Positions 1 through 7,127 of a DNA stretch of 11,737 nucleotides are shown one piece after another. The notes beneath the pieces are model-generated. The model did no database searches. It was not told where the DNA came from and saw only the letters and a program-made list of their open reading frames with translations. The position numbers and the translations under genes are program-made. Origin of the DNA: an uncultured Bacteroidales bacterium. Lineage in GTDB: Bacteria; Bacteroidota; Bacteroidia; Bacteroidales; F082. Where the stretch lies: contig CALBNP010000036.1 of the NCBI GenBank assembly GCA_937896505.1, forward strand, positions 1 to 11,737. The letters run 5' to 3'. Within the stretch, counting starts at the first letter, position 1, and each line of letters opens with the position of its first letter.

Positions 1-80
<80 letters not shown>

Positions 81-90
81 ACCTTTAATG

Positions 91-120
91 AAAAAAGCTC
101 ATCTTTTGATGGGCTTTTTT
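91..120 (+). terminator. Rho-independent terminator of the rRNA operon
   Basis: A 13-bp stem (left arm 91-103, right arm 108-120) with a TTTT loop (104-107) contains one G-T wobble. Its right arm ends in a run of seven T. It sits about 10 nt after the 5S rRNA, so it ends the rRNA transcript and insulates cdsA from it. Confidence 0.9.
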
Positions 121-176
121 TGTTTCCTACAACAAATCTTTTTTCTCTTTTATTCTTTCTGCTTTCCTTTTTTCTC

Positions 177-184
177 TATTTTTG
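177..184 (+). promoter_or_regulatory. Bacteroidetes-type -7 element upstream of cdsA
   Basis: TATTTTTG matches the Bacteroidetes sigma-ABfr -7 consensus TAnnTTTG. It lies 17 nt before the cdsA start codon, implying a leader of only about 10 nt. No clear -33 TTG is visible at the usual distance. The same octamer precedes three other transcription units in this window, which supports it as real. Confidence 0.7.
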
Positions 185-201
185 CTCTCAAATTGTAAAC
201 G

Positions 202-1029
202 ATGAGAGAGTTATTGATTCGCACGGTTTCCGGAATTGTGCTGCTTATAATCCTTCTTGGATGTCTGTATTTTGCATCGTCAGGAGCGTTTTCTTTGCTT
301 TTGTTGTTTATCGTCGCAGTTGGTACTTTTGAAATGTTTCGGCTTCAAGGCCTCCAAGGAATTTCCCATTTTGTTTTAGGTGAGTTTTGCGCTCTTGGCT
401 TTTATGTCATTTTTACATTAGTGGCTGTAAAGTTATTGGCTCCTAAATTCCTTTCTCTTGACCTCATTTTTTTAATGATACCTTTCCTTCATGCCCTTTT
501 CTCAAAACAATTTGATTTCAAGCATATCGCATCTTTCCATTATGGCTCGATGTTGTTTCTCAGTTTTCCTGCTGCATTGCTGAATTATATGCTTAGCCAT
601 GATTTTCAGCTTGAATTGTTTGGCAGTTATTTGGGCGCAGGCTTGATTCTATTGTTTTTTGCATTGCTTTGGTCAAATGACATTTTTGCTTATCTGACAG
701 GTCGCCTTTTGGGAAAACATAAACTGTTTGAATGTATTTCTCCCGGAAAAACCATTGAAGGCAGTCTTGGTGGCTTGTTCTTTACGGTTTTGGGAATGTG
801 CATCTTTTGCCATTTTGCCGATTGGATGCCTTACTCGACTGGTTTGGGCTTGGCTATTGTGGCCGTAGTGTTTGGCACTTTGGGCGATTTGTGCGAGTCC
901 ATGCTGAAACGGCAAGCAGGTGTGAAGGATTCCGGAAATCTGATTCCTGGTCATGGTGGCATTCTGGATCGTTTTGATTCCATTATGTTTTCAGTGCCTT
1001 TTGTTTTCACTTATTTGTTATTGATATGA
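202..1029 (+). CDS. cdsA: Phosphatidate cytidylyltransferase (CDP-diacylglycerol synthase)
   Basis: CdsA converts phosphatidic acid and CTP to CDP-diacylglycerol, the precursor of bacterial phospholipids, in the inner membrane. The 275-residue protein is a string of hydrophobic segments. Its C terminus carries the full CdsA signature between S233 and D259: S-x-L-K-R-x4-K-D-S-x-N-x-I-P-G-H-G-G-x-L-D-R-x-D. An SPGKTIEG motif lies at 180-187. The length is normal for the family. The ATG at 202 is preceded by a -7 promoter element at 177-184 and there is no recognisable Shine-Dalgarno sequence, as usual in Bacteroidetes. The stop overlaps the psd start by 4 nt (ATGA), so the two are almost certainly co-transcribed and translationally coupled. 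Identification is secure. Confidence 0.97.
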   Translation: MRELLIRTVSGIVLLIILLGCLYFASSGAFSLLLLFIVAVGTFEMFRLQGLQGISHFVLGEFCALGFYVIFTLVAVKLLAPKFLSLDLIFLMIPFLHALFSKQFDFKHIASFHYGSMLFLSFPAALLNYMLSHDFQLELFGSYLGAGLILLFFALLWSNDIFAYLTGRLLGKHKLFECISPGKTIEGSLGGLFFTVLGMCIFCHFADWMPYSTGLGLAIVAVVFGTLGDLCESMLKRQAGVKDSGNLIPGHGGILDRFDSIMFSVPFVFTYLLLI

Positions 1030-1709
1030 AGAAACTAAAGATAAAGGAACGTATCCACGCCGAAGGCGCAATGGTGATTCTGTTTGCTGCCTTGTTGGGG
1101 GCACTGGTGATTGTCCTCCTAAATGTCTTTCACCCTCAGCAGACGTGGTGGCATTACCTTGCTTATCTTCTTGTCTTCGCATATAATTTCTGGACGATAT
1201 GTTTCTTTAGAATTCCAATTTACCGTCAGACTACCTTGCTTGAAAATGCTGTGCTCTCGCCTGCCGATGGCGAGGTGGTTGTCAATGAAATCGTAAGGGA
1301 AAGTGAATATTTTGAGGGTGAACGCCGTCAGATTTCGATTTTCATGTCGATTTATAATGTGCATGTGAATTGGTTCCCGATGGATGGCGAAGTTACTTAT
1401 TATAAATATCATCCGGGCAAGTTTCTTGTGGCTTTCAATCCGAAATCGTCAACCGATAATGAACACAACACCATTGTCGTTAAAGATAGCAAGGGTAGGG
1501 AAGTCTTGTTCCGTCAGATTGCGGGATTTTTGGCTCGCCGCATCGTGTGTGAACTGAAACCTGGCGATGAGGCACAGGCTGGCGAGGAATTCGGCATGAT
1601 CCGTTTTGGCTCTCGTCTCGATGTCTTTCTGCCCGTTGATGCCGAGGTGAAGGTGAAAATCGGTGACAAGACCCGTGGCAAGGTTACTGTTTTGGGTGTC
1701 TTGAAATAA
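1026..1709 (+). CDS. psd: Phosphatidylserine decarboxylase, short (archaeal-type/PSD-related) form
   Basis: Psd decarboxylates phosphatidylserine to phosphatidylethanolamine and is a self-processing, pyruvoyl-dependent membrane-associated enzyme. The 227-residue protein has two N-terminal hydrophobic segments (about 15-35 and 42-62). It then has SPADG at 78-82, NVHVNW at 111-116, NEHN at 145-148 and the autocleavage motif RFGSRLD at 193-199. In this family the chain is cut between Gly195 and Ser196, and the serine becomes the pyruvoyl group. D81 and H113 fit the Asp and His of the Asp-His-Ser processing triad; that assignment is by motif only. The length suits the short Psd class common in Bacteroidetes rather than the roughly 320-residue E. 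coli form. It follows cdsA with a 4-nt overlap, so consecutive steps of the PE pathway share an operon. The phosphatidylserine synthase gene is not in the window. Confidence 0.95.
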   Translation: MKKLKIKERIHAEGAMVILFAALLGALVIVLLNVFHPQQTWWHYLAYLLVFAYNFWTICFFRIPIYRQTTLLENAVLSPADGEVVVNEIVRESEYFEGERRQISIFMSIYNVHVNWFPMDGEVTYYKYHPGKFLVAFNPKSSTDNEHNTIVVKDSKGREVLFRQIAGFLARRIVCELKPGDEAQAGEEFGMIRFGSRLDVFLPVDAEVKVKIGDKTRGKVTVLGVLK

Positions 1710-1716
1710 TTCCTTT

Positions 1717-2412
1717 TTATAGGATTCCTTTAATATCCAATAATGATTTCACCTCGTAGGTAGTACTGCCTTCGTGAGCTGTCCCTGCTGCATTGAAAAA
1801 GATTTGGTCGATGCCAGCAGCACGGGCACCATCAATGTCAACTTCCATTTCGTCGCCAATCATAATGCTTTCTTCGGCAGTTGCATTGGCTTTGCGAAGC
1901 GCGAAACGGAAAATTTCTGGATTAGGTTTCTTTACGCCGACTTCTTCCGAAACAGTCAAAGTGTCGAAATAAGGTTCCATGCCCGAACCACCCAACTTGG
2001 TGTGCTGGATTTCCTGAAAACCGTTGGTAATCAGGTGTAAATGATATTTCGGCTTCAGATAGTCGAGCAGTTCCATTGTGCCGGGAATGAGGTGGATGAT
2101 GCGAGGCGAATGGTATTCGTAATCGCGGCCCAAGTTGTCGGCGAGTTCGACATTGTGAATGTCGTAAACGGCAAGCGGCTGGACGAAACGCTCGCGACAT
2201 AGATATTCTTTCGTGATCTTATCCTCACGGTAAAGTTCCCACATCTTGGCGTTGATAGGGTGGTAGATTTCGTGAAATTCGTGCGCGGAAGGAATGCCTA
2301 AGGCTTTCAGATTGTATTGGTCGTAAATCATCTCAAAGGCCACTTCTGCGGCAGCATCGAAATCCCAAAGGGTGCGGTCGAGGTCGAAGAAAATATGTCG
2401 GTAGTTTTTCAT
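1717..2412 (-). CDS. HAD-superfamily hydrolase, YjjG-like (non-canonical pyrimidine nucleotidase family)
   Basis: A 231-residue haloacid-dehalogenase phosphatase. Motif I is FFDLDRTLWD with nucleophile D10 and acid/base D12. Motif II is LITNGF with T129, motif III is K162 in KKPNPEIF, and motif IV is MIGDEMEVDIDGA with metal ligand D187. The ITNGF and SEEVGVKKPNPEIF stretches closely resemble E. coli YjjG, a nucleotidase that removes phosphate from non-canonical pyrimidine nucleotides; the helical cap lies at about 15-100. The substrate here is inferred from family resemblance only. It is the last gene of the minus-strand cluster. Its ATG overlaps the stop of the upstream methyltransferase by 4 nt. 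It converges on psd with only 7 nt between the two stop codons, and no hairpin terminator is visible there. Confidence 0.88.
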   Translation of the reverse strand: MKNYRHIFFDLDRTLWDFDAAAEVAFEMIYDQYNLKALGIPSAHEFHEIYHPINAKMWELYREDKITKEYLCRERFVQPLAVYDIHNVELADNLGRDYEYHSPRIIHLIPGTMELLDYLKPKYHLHLITNGFQEIQHTKLGGSGMEPYFDTLTVSEEVGVKKPNPEIFRFALRKANATAEESIMIGDEMEVDIDGARAAGIDQIFFNAAGTAHEGSTTYEVKSLLDIKGIL

Positions 2413-2936
2413 AAGTGATTCTTAATCATTTGTCTTTGCCATTCGAAAAGTGCTACGGCTGCGGCGTGACTTACATTGAGCGAGCGGGTGGGGCCTGGAA
2501 CGGGGATGTAAACCGCCATGTCGCATTGACTTAACAATTCTTCGCTGAGGCCTTGGCTTTCGCTGCCTACGATAAAGGCCACATCGTCGGGCAATTCGGT
2601 GTCATAAATGCAGGTGGCGTCGTCAGTAGTCTCGATGGCGACGATGGCCTTGCCATCAGGAACGATGTTGCGGAGATTCGTCTCTTCGGTGAAATACCAT
2701 TTTATGTTGCCTCGGCTTGAAGCGGCGGCGCGGCGCACCTTGCCCAGGCTGTGTTTCGATTCTGTGCCCAAAAAGCACATCTCGGAAGCCCCGATGTTGT
2801 CGGAAATGCGAATCATGGCACCCATGTTGTCGGGGGTCATCAGATGATCGGCGATGACGATTGGGTGGGTAATATGCTTGTAAATGTCCTCGGTGGGGAT
2901 TTGCTCAAAGAGGTCGTTGGATTTTATGTAAGCCAT
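2409..2936 (-). CDS. SpoU/TrmH-family RNA 2'-O-ribose methyltransferase
   Basis: A 175-residue SPOUT-fold methyltransferase that probably transfers a methyl group from SAM to a ribose 2'-OH in tRNA or rRNA. All three SpoU motifs are present. Motif 1 is PDNMGAMIRISDNIGA at 35-50 (N37, R43). Motif 2 is FIVGSESQGLSEELL at 121-135, with E126. Motif 3 is IPVPGPTRSLNVSHAAAVAL at 144-163. The trefoil-knot SAM site is therefore complete. The length is that of a bare catalytic domain, close to TrmH or TrmL and lacking the N-terminal L30e-like substrate domain of RlmB/TsnR. The target nucleotide cannot be told from sequence. Its ATG overlaps the TAA of the upstream radical SAM gene by 1 nt, and its stop overlaps the HAD gene by 4 nt. 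Confidence 0.92.
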   Translation of the reverse strand: MAYIKSNDLFEQIPTEDIYKHITHPIVIADHLMTPDNMGAMIRISDNIGASEMCFLGTESKHSLGKVRRAAASSRGNIKWYFTEETNLRNIVPDGKAIVAIETTDDATCIYDTELPDDVAFIVGSESQGLSEELLSQCDMAVYIPVPGPTRSLNVSHAAAVALFEWQRQMIKNHL

Positions 2937-3919
2937 TATGCGTTCGTTTGGTCGGCAAAGATAGCGTTTTTATATGACTTTCCTTGCCATGTGTCTCTTT
3001 CTTCCATGCGTTTTCCGATACGGGCCAGCACTTCGTCGTAGCGGAGCTTCATCCAAGGCTCGGAAAGGAGGTAACGCGGCGGCACTTCGCCTGCAAAACG
3101 CTCGATGACGATATTGGGATTCAACCGTTCGGTGAAATCGATGACGAAGTCGATATATTCCTCTAATTCAAACAGATGAAAGGCTTCCTTGTGCTGCAGG
3201 TATTCATCGGCCATGGTCGTGTTCTTGAAGATTTGCAGCTGATGGAATTTCACCGTCGTCAAAGGCAGTTGCGAAATGATGTCGGCGGCATCGAGCATCA
3301 TTGGCTTGGTTTCGCCAGGCAGACCGAAAATGAAATGTCCGCCGCAGGGCAGATTGTAGGCTGCGGTGAGTTCGACTGCCCGTTTCGCTGTGGCGAAATC
3401 GTGGCCGCGGTTGACATGTTTCAGGGTCGCATCGTAAACGCTTTCGATGCCGTATTCCACAATCACGTAATGCGTCTTTTGGATTTCGGCGAGATATTGC
3501 AAAATGTCTTCGTCAATCAAATCAGGGCGTGTGCCGATGACGATGCCTGCGATTTCGGGAATTTCAAGCGCCTGACCGTAAATCTTTTTCAGTTCATCAA
3601 GCGGCTTGTAGGTGTTGGAATAAGGTTGAAAATAAGCCAGATACTGATTGGCGCGACGGTAACGGCGTTTGTGAAACTCAATGCCTTCTTCAATCTGCTG
3701 GCGAATGGTCTTTTCGGGACGGCAATAAGATGGGTTGAAGGCGTCGTTGCTGCAAAAGGTGCAGCCGCCAGTGCTGATTTTGCCATCGCGGTTCGGGCAA
3801 CTGAAACCTGTATCGATGCTGATTTTTTGGACACGGCTGCCAAACAGCTTGGTGAAATAAGCGTTGTAGCTGTTGAAACGGCGGGTGTCGCCCCAAGGAA
3901 AGGTCTTGCTTGTGGTCAT
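2936..3919 (-). CDS. Radical SAM protein, TIGR01212 family (E. coli YhcC-like)
   Basis: A 327-residue radical SAM protein. The N terminus carries CPNRDG at 41-46 and GGCTFC at 51-56, giving the cluster-binding cysteines C41, C53 and C56. The C-x11-C-x2-C spacing is typical of the YhcC/YtqA (TIGR01212) group and differs from the usual CxxxCxxC. Downstream, VIGTRPD, VEYGIES and GGHFIFGLPGET match the SAM-binding beta strands of Elp3-like radical SAM enzymes. The reaction of this family is not established to my knowledge. The gene overlaps the upstream di-heme gene by 4 nt (ATGA) and the downstream methyltransferase by 1 nt, so it is tightly co-expressed with both. Membership of the family is secure; function is unknown. 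Confidence 0.9.
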   Translation of the reverse strand: MTTSKTFPWGDTRRFNSYNAYFTKLFGSRVQKISIDTGFSCPNRDGKISTGGCTFCSNDAFNPSYCRPEKTIRQQIEEGIEFHKRRYRRANQYLAYFQPYSNTYKPLDELKKIYGQALEIPEIAGIVIGTRPDLIDEDILQYLAEIQKTHYVIVEYGIESVYDATLKHVNRGHDFATAKRAVELTAAYNLPCGGHFIFGLPGETKPMMLDAADIISQLPLTTVKFHQLQIFKNTTMADEYLQHKEAFHLFELEEYIDFVIDFTERLNPNIVIERFAGEVPPRYLLSEPWMKLRYDEVLARIGKRMEERDTWQGKSYKNAIFADQTNA

Positions 3920-4974
3920 TCTGGTTTCGCGTAATTGGGATTGTTGATGAAATCCTCGTCCGTCAAAGTGTTGAGGAAAGCCTTGAGTTGTGTTTTCTCT
4001 TCCTCGGTGAGCCTTACGCCGCCTTGCATGACATGGTGCATCAGCGGACTGATTTGTTCGGAATACTTCACACTATCCGAATAGAAATCAATGACTTGGT
4101 CGAGAGTCTGGAAGCGTCCATCGTGCATGTAAGGAGCCGAAACTGCGATGTTGCGTAATGTTGGAGCTTTATAGTTGCCTCGGTCAATTGATTTAAGTGT
4201 GACGGAATAACGGTCGTATTGGTCGTTAAAAGTATTGTCTAATCCATTGCAATAAAATAAGTTAGTGGTCATTAGGGCGTTTCCCGTTCCACTGCCGTGG
4301 CAATGGAAGCAGTCGGCACCTTCTTCGGTGACAAAGAGCACATAACCATTCAGTTCGTCTTGCGAAAGTTGTGTCTCGCCACGGAGATATTGGTCGAATT
4401 TGCTGTTGGCAGAGACAAGGCTCCGCACGAATTGTGCAATGGCGCGTTGGACATTCTTGAAGGTGATTCGGTTGCTGCCAAAGGCTTTTAGGAAAAGGGT
4501 AGGGTAGTCGTCTGAAGCTTGTAAATAGTTGACAATCTGTGTTGTGTCGCCATTGATTTCGTTTTCGGCAGTAACGGAAGCCAACACCATGTCTTCAAGT
4601 GTGTTGACTGAACCATTCCAACCTAAGCCTGTTGTGTTCCATGCCAAATTTACCAAAGGAAGCATGGCATGATGGGCTTCGGCTATAGGGTGTCCCGCTT
4701 CAAAACTGTTCTCCTGATGATGGCACGAAGCACAATTTGAGATTTCGCCTGGAATTTCTCGGCCACTCAATCGTGGATCATAGAACAGCTTCCTTCCCAA
4801 TTCGACACCTTCGATGGTCATGGGATTGTCGGCGGGAATGCTGGTTTGGTTGGGGAAGAACAAAGGTATGTTAAATTCGTAAGGCGTTGGTTTATATTCA
4901 TTTTGCTCAGGTTTGCAGGCGCCAAGCAAAAGAACTAAAATGCCAAAAAACAACCATTTATTCTTCATAATCAT
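3916..4974 (-). CDS. Di-heme cytochrome c peroxidase/MauG superfamily lipoprotein, MbnH-like
   Basis: A 352-residue periplasm-facing di-heme enzyme. A lipoprotein signal peptide ends in LLLGAC with lipidated C20. Two CxxCH haem sites are visible: CASCH at 81-85 and CFHCH at 222-226. The segment PTLRNIAVSAPYMHDGRF lies at 271-288. W119 (GWNG) probably corresponds to the inter-haem Trp of this superfamily. Aligning the APYMHDG block to classical peroxidases by eye puts Y298 where they have the Met ligand of the electron-transfer haem; MauG has Tyr there. Together with the MbnP-family gene directly upstream, this suggests an MbnH-type Trp-oxidising partner enzyme more than an H2O2 detoxifier. 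The start at 4974 is chosen because it gives the same ATGA overlap as neighbouring genes; an ATG at 4968 is also possible. A longer frame open to 5064 adds 30 unlikely residues before the signal peptide. Confidence 0.9.
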   Translation of the reverse strand: MIMKNKWLFFGILVLLLGACKPEQNEYKPTPYEFNIPLFFPNQTSIPADNPMTIEGVELGRKLFYDPRLSGREIPGEISNCASCHHQENSFEAGHPIAEAHHAMLPLVNLAWNTTGLGWNGSVNTLEDMVLASVTAENEINGDTTQIVNYLQASDDYPTLFLKAFGSNRITFKNVQRAIAQFVRSLVSANSKFDQYLRGETQLSQDELNGYVLFVTEEGADCFHCHGSGTGNALMTTNLFYCNGLDNTFNDQYDRYSVTLKSIDRGNYKAPTLRNIAVSAPYMHDGRFQTLDQVIDFYSDSVKYSEQISPLMHHVMQGGVRLTEEEKTQLKAFLNTLTDEDFINNPNYAKPE

Positions 4975-5729
4975 TTTGATTTGGCTGAGACCGAGAATAC
5001 ATCGCAGCCGTTTTCCTTCAAGGTCTGTTGTGCAGACTGGTTTTGCATGATGCCGCTGCACCAATCGTTGAAATCGCAGATGTGAGGATTCCTGAACCAG
5101 TTGTTGATGTTCATCGAGATGGTGAGTGAGAAATCGTTTTGCCCGACTGGCTCATCGAAAGGAATCTCAACGCTGAAATGATTGTGATAGAACTCGGTGA
5201 GTTGCGCATTCTGGCCAATGCCAAGATGAATGCACATCGGGACGAGGTTGCCTTCCGAATTCAGCCATTTGCCGTTGATTTTCATGTAATGATAGCCTCC
5301 GCCAAGCGGTTCGGGCCAAAACATTTCCGACTCGGGCGGATTGCTGAAAAGCCCTGTCTTGTTGTCAGCTTCATCGAGACCGAAGGTAAAACGCATGGCA
5401 TTATATTGCCCTTTGGGAATCGATTGCCAATGGAATGTATTGCATTCTTGTGGCTGGTATTCAAGATAATGGATGTCGCCATTCTCATTCAACGGGAGCC
5501 ATTCACCTTTTTCGTTCTTGATTTCGATATGTGAGATGAACCATTGTATCTCGTTGATCATGATTGCGTTGCCAGCATCGTTGTGGTAACATAAACTATC
5601 AGTCAGGATAGCTTGTCCGTCAACATTGTAATCGGCAAGAAGGCTAACGCTGATTCCGTTGTCGGTATCTTTGCATCCTGCAAGGCAAAACATCGTTGCC
5701 ATGATTAAAAAAGGAATGACTCGTTTCAT
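4971..5729 (-). CDS. MbnP-family (copper-binding) lipoprotein
   Basis: A 252-residue secreted lipoprotein: MKRVIPFLIMATMFCLAGC is a signal peptide with lipobox LAGC (C19). The body resembles the MbnP family. It has a beta-sandwich start (ISVSLLADYNVDG), INEIQWFISHIEI at 58-70, IPKGQYNAMRFTFGLD at 104-119, and ESEMFWPEPLGGGYHYMKING at 133-153. CIHLG follows at 166-170, then MNINNWF at 206-212 and a tail LKENGCDVFSV at 237-247. Known family chemistry: MbnP of methanotrophs has a Trp converted to kynurenine by its di-heme partner MbnH, which enables copper binding. W138 in the MFW motif is my candidate for the modified residue; H147 and H168 are candidate ligands. Translation could start at 5762, but the ATG at 5729 begins a proper signal peptide. 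The di-heme gene follows with a 4-nt overlap. Confidence 0.85.
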   Translation of the reverse strand: MKRVIPFLIMATMFCLAGCKDTDNGISVSLLADYNVDGQAILTDSLCYHNDAGNAIMINEIQWFISHIEIKNEKGEWLPLNENGDIHYLEYQPQECNTFHWQSIPKGQYNAMRFTFGLDEADNKTGLFSNPPESEMFWPEPLGGGYHYMKINGKWLNSEGNLVPMCIHLGIGQNAQLTEFYHNHFSVEIPFDEPVGQNDFSLTISMNINNWFRNPHICDFNDWCSGIMQNQSAQQTLKENGCDVFSVSAKSK

Positions 5730-5749
5730 TGTGCTCAAAAATCGGTTTG

Positions 5750-5757
5750 CAATAATA
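5750..5757 (-). promoter_or_regulatory. Possible -7 element for the five-gene minus-strand cluster
   Basis: On the minus strand TATTATTG matches TAnnTTTG at seven of eight positions and is followed by C. It ends 20 nt before the ATG at 5729, giving a short leader like those of the other genes here. No -33 TTG is seen at the proper distance. It lies back to back with the stronger plus-strand element at 5780-5787, so the two units start divergently from about 80 bp. Confidence 0.4.
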
Positions 5758-5779
5758 CGCATTTTCGACCAAATAGTTG

Positions 5780-5787
5780 TATTTTTG
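5780..5787 (+). promoter_or_regulatory. Bacteroidetes-type -7 element upstream of the Smr-domain gene
   Basis: TATTTTTG fits TAnnTTTG and lies 19 nt before the ATG at 5807. The surrounding 14 bases TTGTATTTTTGCAC (5777-5790) recur exactly at 7097-7110 before the outer-membrane protein gene. Its position also argues against starting the protein at the in-frame ATG at 5777, which would lie inside the promoter. Confidence 0.7.
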
Positions 5788-5806
5788 CACCCTAAACTTA
5801 GTAGAT

Positions 5807-6901
5807 ATGGCAGAATTCAAGATAGGCGACAAAGTGAATTTCCTGAGCAGCGTTGGCGGCGGAAAAGTCACGAAGATTATTGACTCGAGAATGGTAATGG
5901 TGGAAGTGGAGGACGGCTTCGAACTCCCCACTTTGATTACGGATTTGGTGCTCGACTACCGTAGCCGTCCTCAACAGACCCAACAGCAGAAAGTGGTTGA
6001 TAATGTGCAGAAAGAAGTTCAGGCAAGGCAACTTTTGGAGCAGGAAAAGGCTGAAGCAGCACGCAAGGGAGGCTTGCGCCGCTTCGCCAAGGATGCGGAA
6101 AAGGAAGGCGTTTATCTTGCTTTCGTTCCTCACGAACAGCAATGGTTGCTGACGGGTCCGATGGATATCGTCTTGGTCAACAATACTCCTTTCGAGATGC
6201 TTTACACATTTACCATCAAGGAGACCGAACAATTCGCGAATGTGGATTATGGGCAGGTCGATAAGTTTGAGAAAGTGGTTGTCGAAACCATTTCGCGCGA
6301 CGACTTGGAATACTGGCTCAATGGTGTCGTGCAAGCCATCTTTACGGCTGAAACATCTGATAATGTGTTGCTTCCGTTGAACGCTCCATTCTCGTTACGC
6401 CCAGGCCGTTTCTTCAAGGATGGCAGCTATCTCATGTCGGGCATTTTGGGCGAAAAGGCCGTGGTGATTTGCCTTTCAGAATTGTTGGCACTCAAGAGTG
6501 GTGATGGCGACTTTACTAAAATCATGAAGGAAGGCATTGGTTCACAAGCTGTTGCCAAGAGTTTGGTGAAGAAAGAAGCTCCTATCGACAAACACCGCAC
6601 AGCGCCAGGTGAGGCTACTGTGGATTTGCATATTGGCGAGTTGGTTGACAATATTCTCGGTCTTTCGAGCCATGACATGTTCAATATCCAGAAAGACTAT
6701 TTCAAGAAGATGCTTGACAGCGCCATCGTGTCGGAATACACCAAGGTGACTTTCATTCATGGCGTAGGCAATGGCGTGTTGAAGAATTTCATCATCGAAG
6801 AACTGAAAAACTACCAGAATACGGAGAATCGGATGGCCAGTGTCGCCAAGTTTGGTGTGGGTGCTATTGACGTGATTATCACGGATAAAGACAAGAAATA
6901 A
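5807..6901 (+). CDS. DUF2027 domain-containing protein with C-terminal Smr (small MutS-related) domain
   Basis: A 364-residue cytoplasmic protein. The N terminus (MAEFKIGDKVNFLSSVGGGKV) looks like a small beta-barrel/KOW-like module resembling the segment before Smr domains in MutS2-like proteins. A Gln/Glu/Lys-rich, probably coiled linker spans about 56-90. A central DUF2027-type region (about 100-260) includes EGVYLAFVPHE and WLLTGPMDIVLVNNTPFEMLY. The C-terminal Smr domain (about 265-360) has VDLHI at 272-276 and HGVGNGVLK at 318-326, the two motifs that form the Smr nucleic-acid site. Smr domains can be nickases or RNA nucleases; which applies here is unknown. The MutS ATPase and clamp are absent, so this is not MutS2. 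The start at 5807 follows the promoter; the frame is open further upstream. A strong bidirectional terminator follows. Confidence 0.85.
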   Translation: MAEFKIGDKVNFLSSVGGGKVTKIIDSRMVMVEVEDGFELPTLITDLVLDYRSRPQQTQQQKVVDNVQKEVQARQLLEQEKAEAARKGGLRRFAKDAEKEGVYLAFVPHEQQWLLTGPMDIVLVNNTPFEMLYTFTIKETEQFANVDYGQVDKFEKVVVETISRDDLEYWLNGVVQAIFTAETSDNVLLPLNAPFSLRPGRFFKDGSYLMSGILGEKAVVICLSELLALKSGDGDFTKIMKEGIGSQAVAKSLVKKEAPIDKHRTAPGEATVDLHIGELVDNILGLSSHDMFNIQKDYFKKMLDSAIVSEYTKVTFIHGVGNGVLKNFIIEELKNYQNTENRMASVAKFGVGAIDVIITDKDKK

Positions 6902-6910
6902 CTGCATGAA

Positions 6911-6945
6911 AACAAAAAGAGACGCTGTTTGCGTCTCTTTTTGTT
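6911..6945. terminator. Bidirectional terminator between Smr gene and tRNA-Arg
   Basis: A perfect 15-bp inverted repeat (6911-6925 with 6931-6945) surrounds the loop TGTTT. The stem has GAGACGC/GCGTCTC next to the loop and A/T-rich outer arms, so each strand ends the hairpin with a T tract. It begins 9 nt after the Smr gene stop and ends 2 nt before the 3' end of the minus-strand tRNA. It can therefore serve both convergent units. Confidence 0.9.
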
Positions 6946-6947
6946 TG

Positions 6948-7019
6948 TGAACCCGCCGGGACTCGAACCCGGACCGAAGGAACCGGAATCCTTAATTCTA
7001 TCCATTAGACTACGGGTCC
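6948..7019 (-). tRNA. tRNA-Arg (anticodon CCG)
   Basis: On the minus strand a complete 72-nt cloverleaf is seen. The acceptor strands GGACCCG and CGGGTTC pair with one G-U, and the discriminator is A at 6948. The anticodon stem AAGGA/TCCTT encloses the loop TTCCGGT, giving anticodon CCG, which reads CGG (Arg). The T arm is CCGGG-TTCGAGT-CCCGG. The 3' CCA is not encoded. The 3' end abuts the shared terminator at 6911-6945. Confidence 0.95.
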
Positions 7020-7099
7020 TGCTGTTTTGCGCTGCAAAGGTAAGAAAAATTCGGCATTGCCTGTTATCCATTCTTACGGATTACAAGAATAATATTTTG

Positions 7100-7107
7100 T
7101 ATTTTTG
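7100..7107 (+). promoter_or_regulatory. Bacteroidetes-type -7 element upstream of the outer-membrane protein gene
   Basis: TATTTTTG, 20 nt before the ATG at 7128, lies within a 14-base stretch (7097-7110) identical to the one at 5777-5790. A leader of about 12 nt is implied. No clear -33 TTG is seen at the expected distance. Confidence 0.7.
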
Positions 7108-7127
7108 CACAGCAATCCCCTTTTACT

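Noticed and set aside
1700..1740. Shared terminator between the convergent psd and HAD genes
   Set aside because: Only a 4-bp TCCT/AGGA pairing and a short direct repeat ATTCCTTT are visible, too weak to call a terminator.
3176..3934. 252-residue open frame on the plus strand opposite the radical SAM gene
   Set aside because: It is the antisense shadow of a well-supported gene with complete motifs, and its translation shows no recognisable domain.
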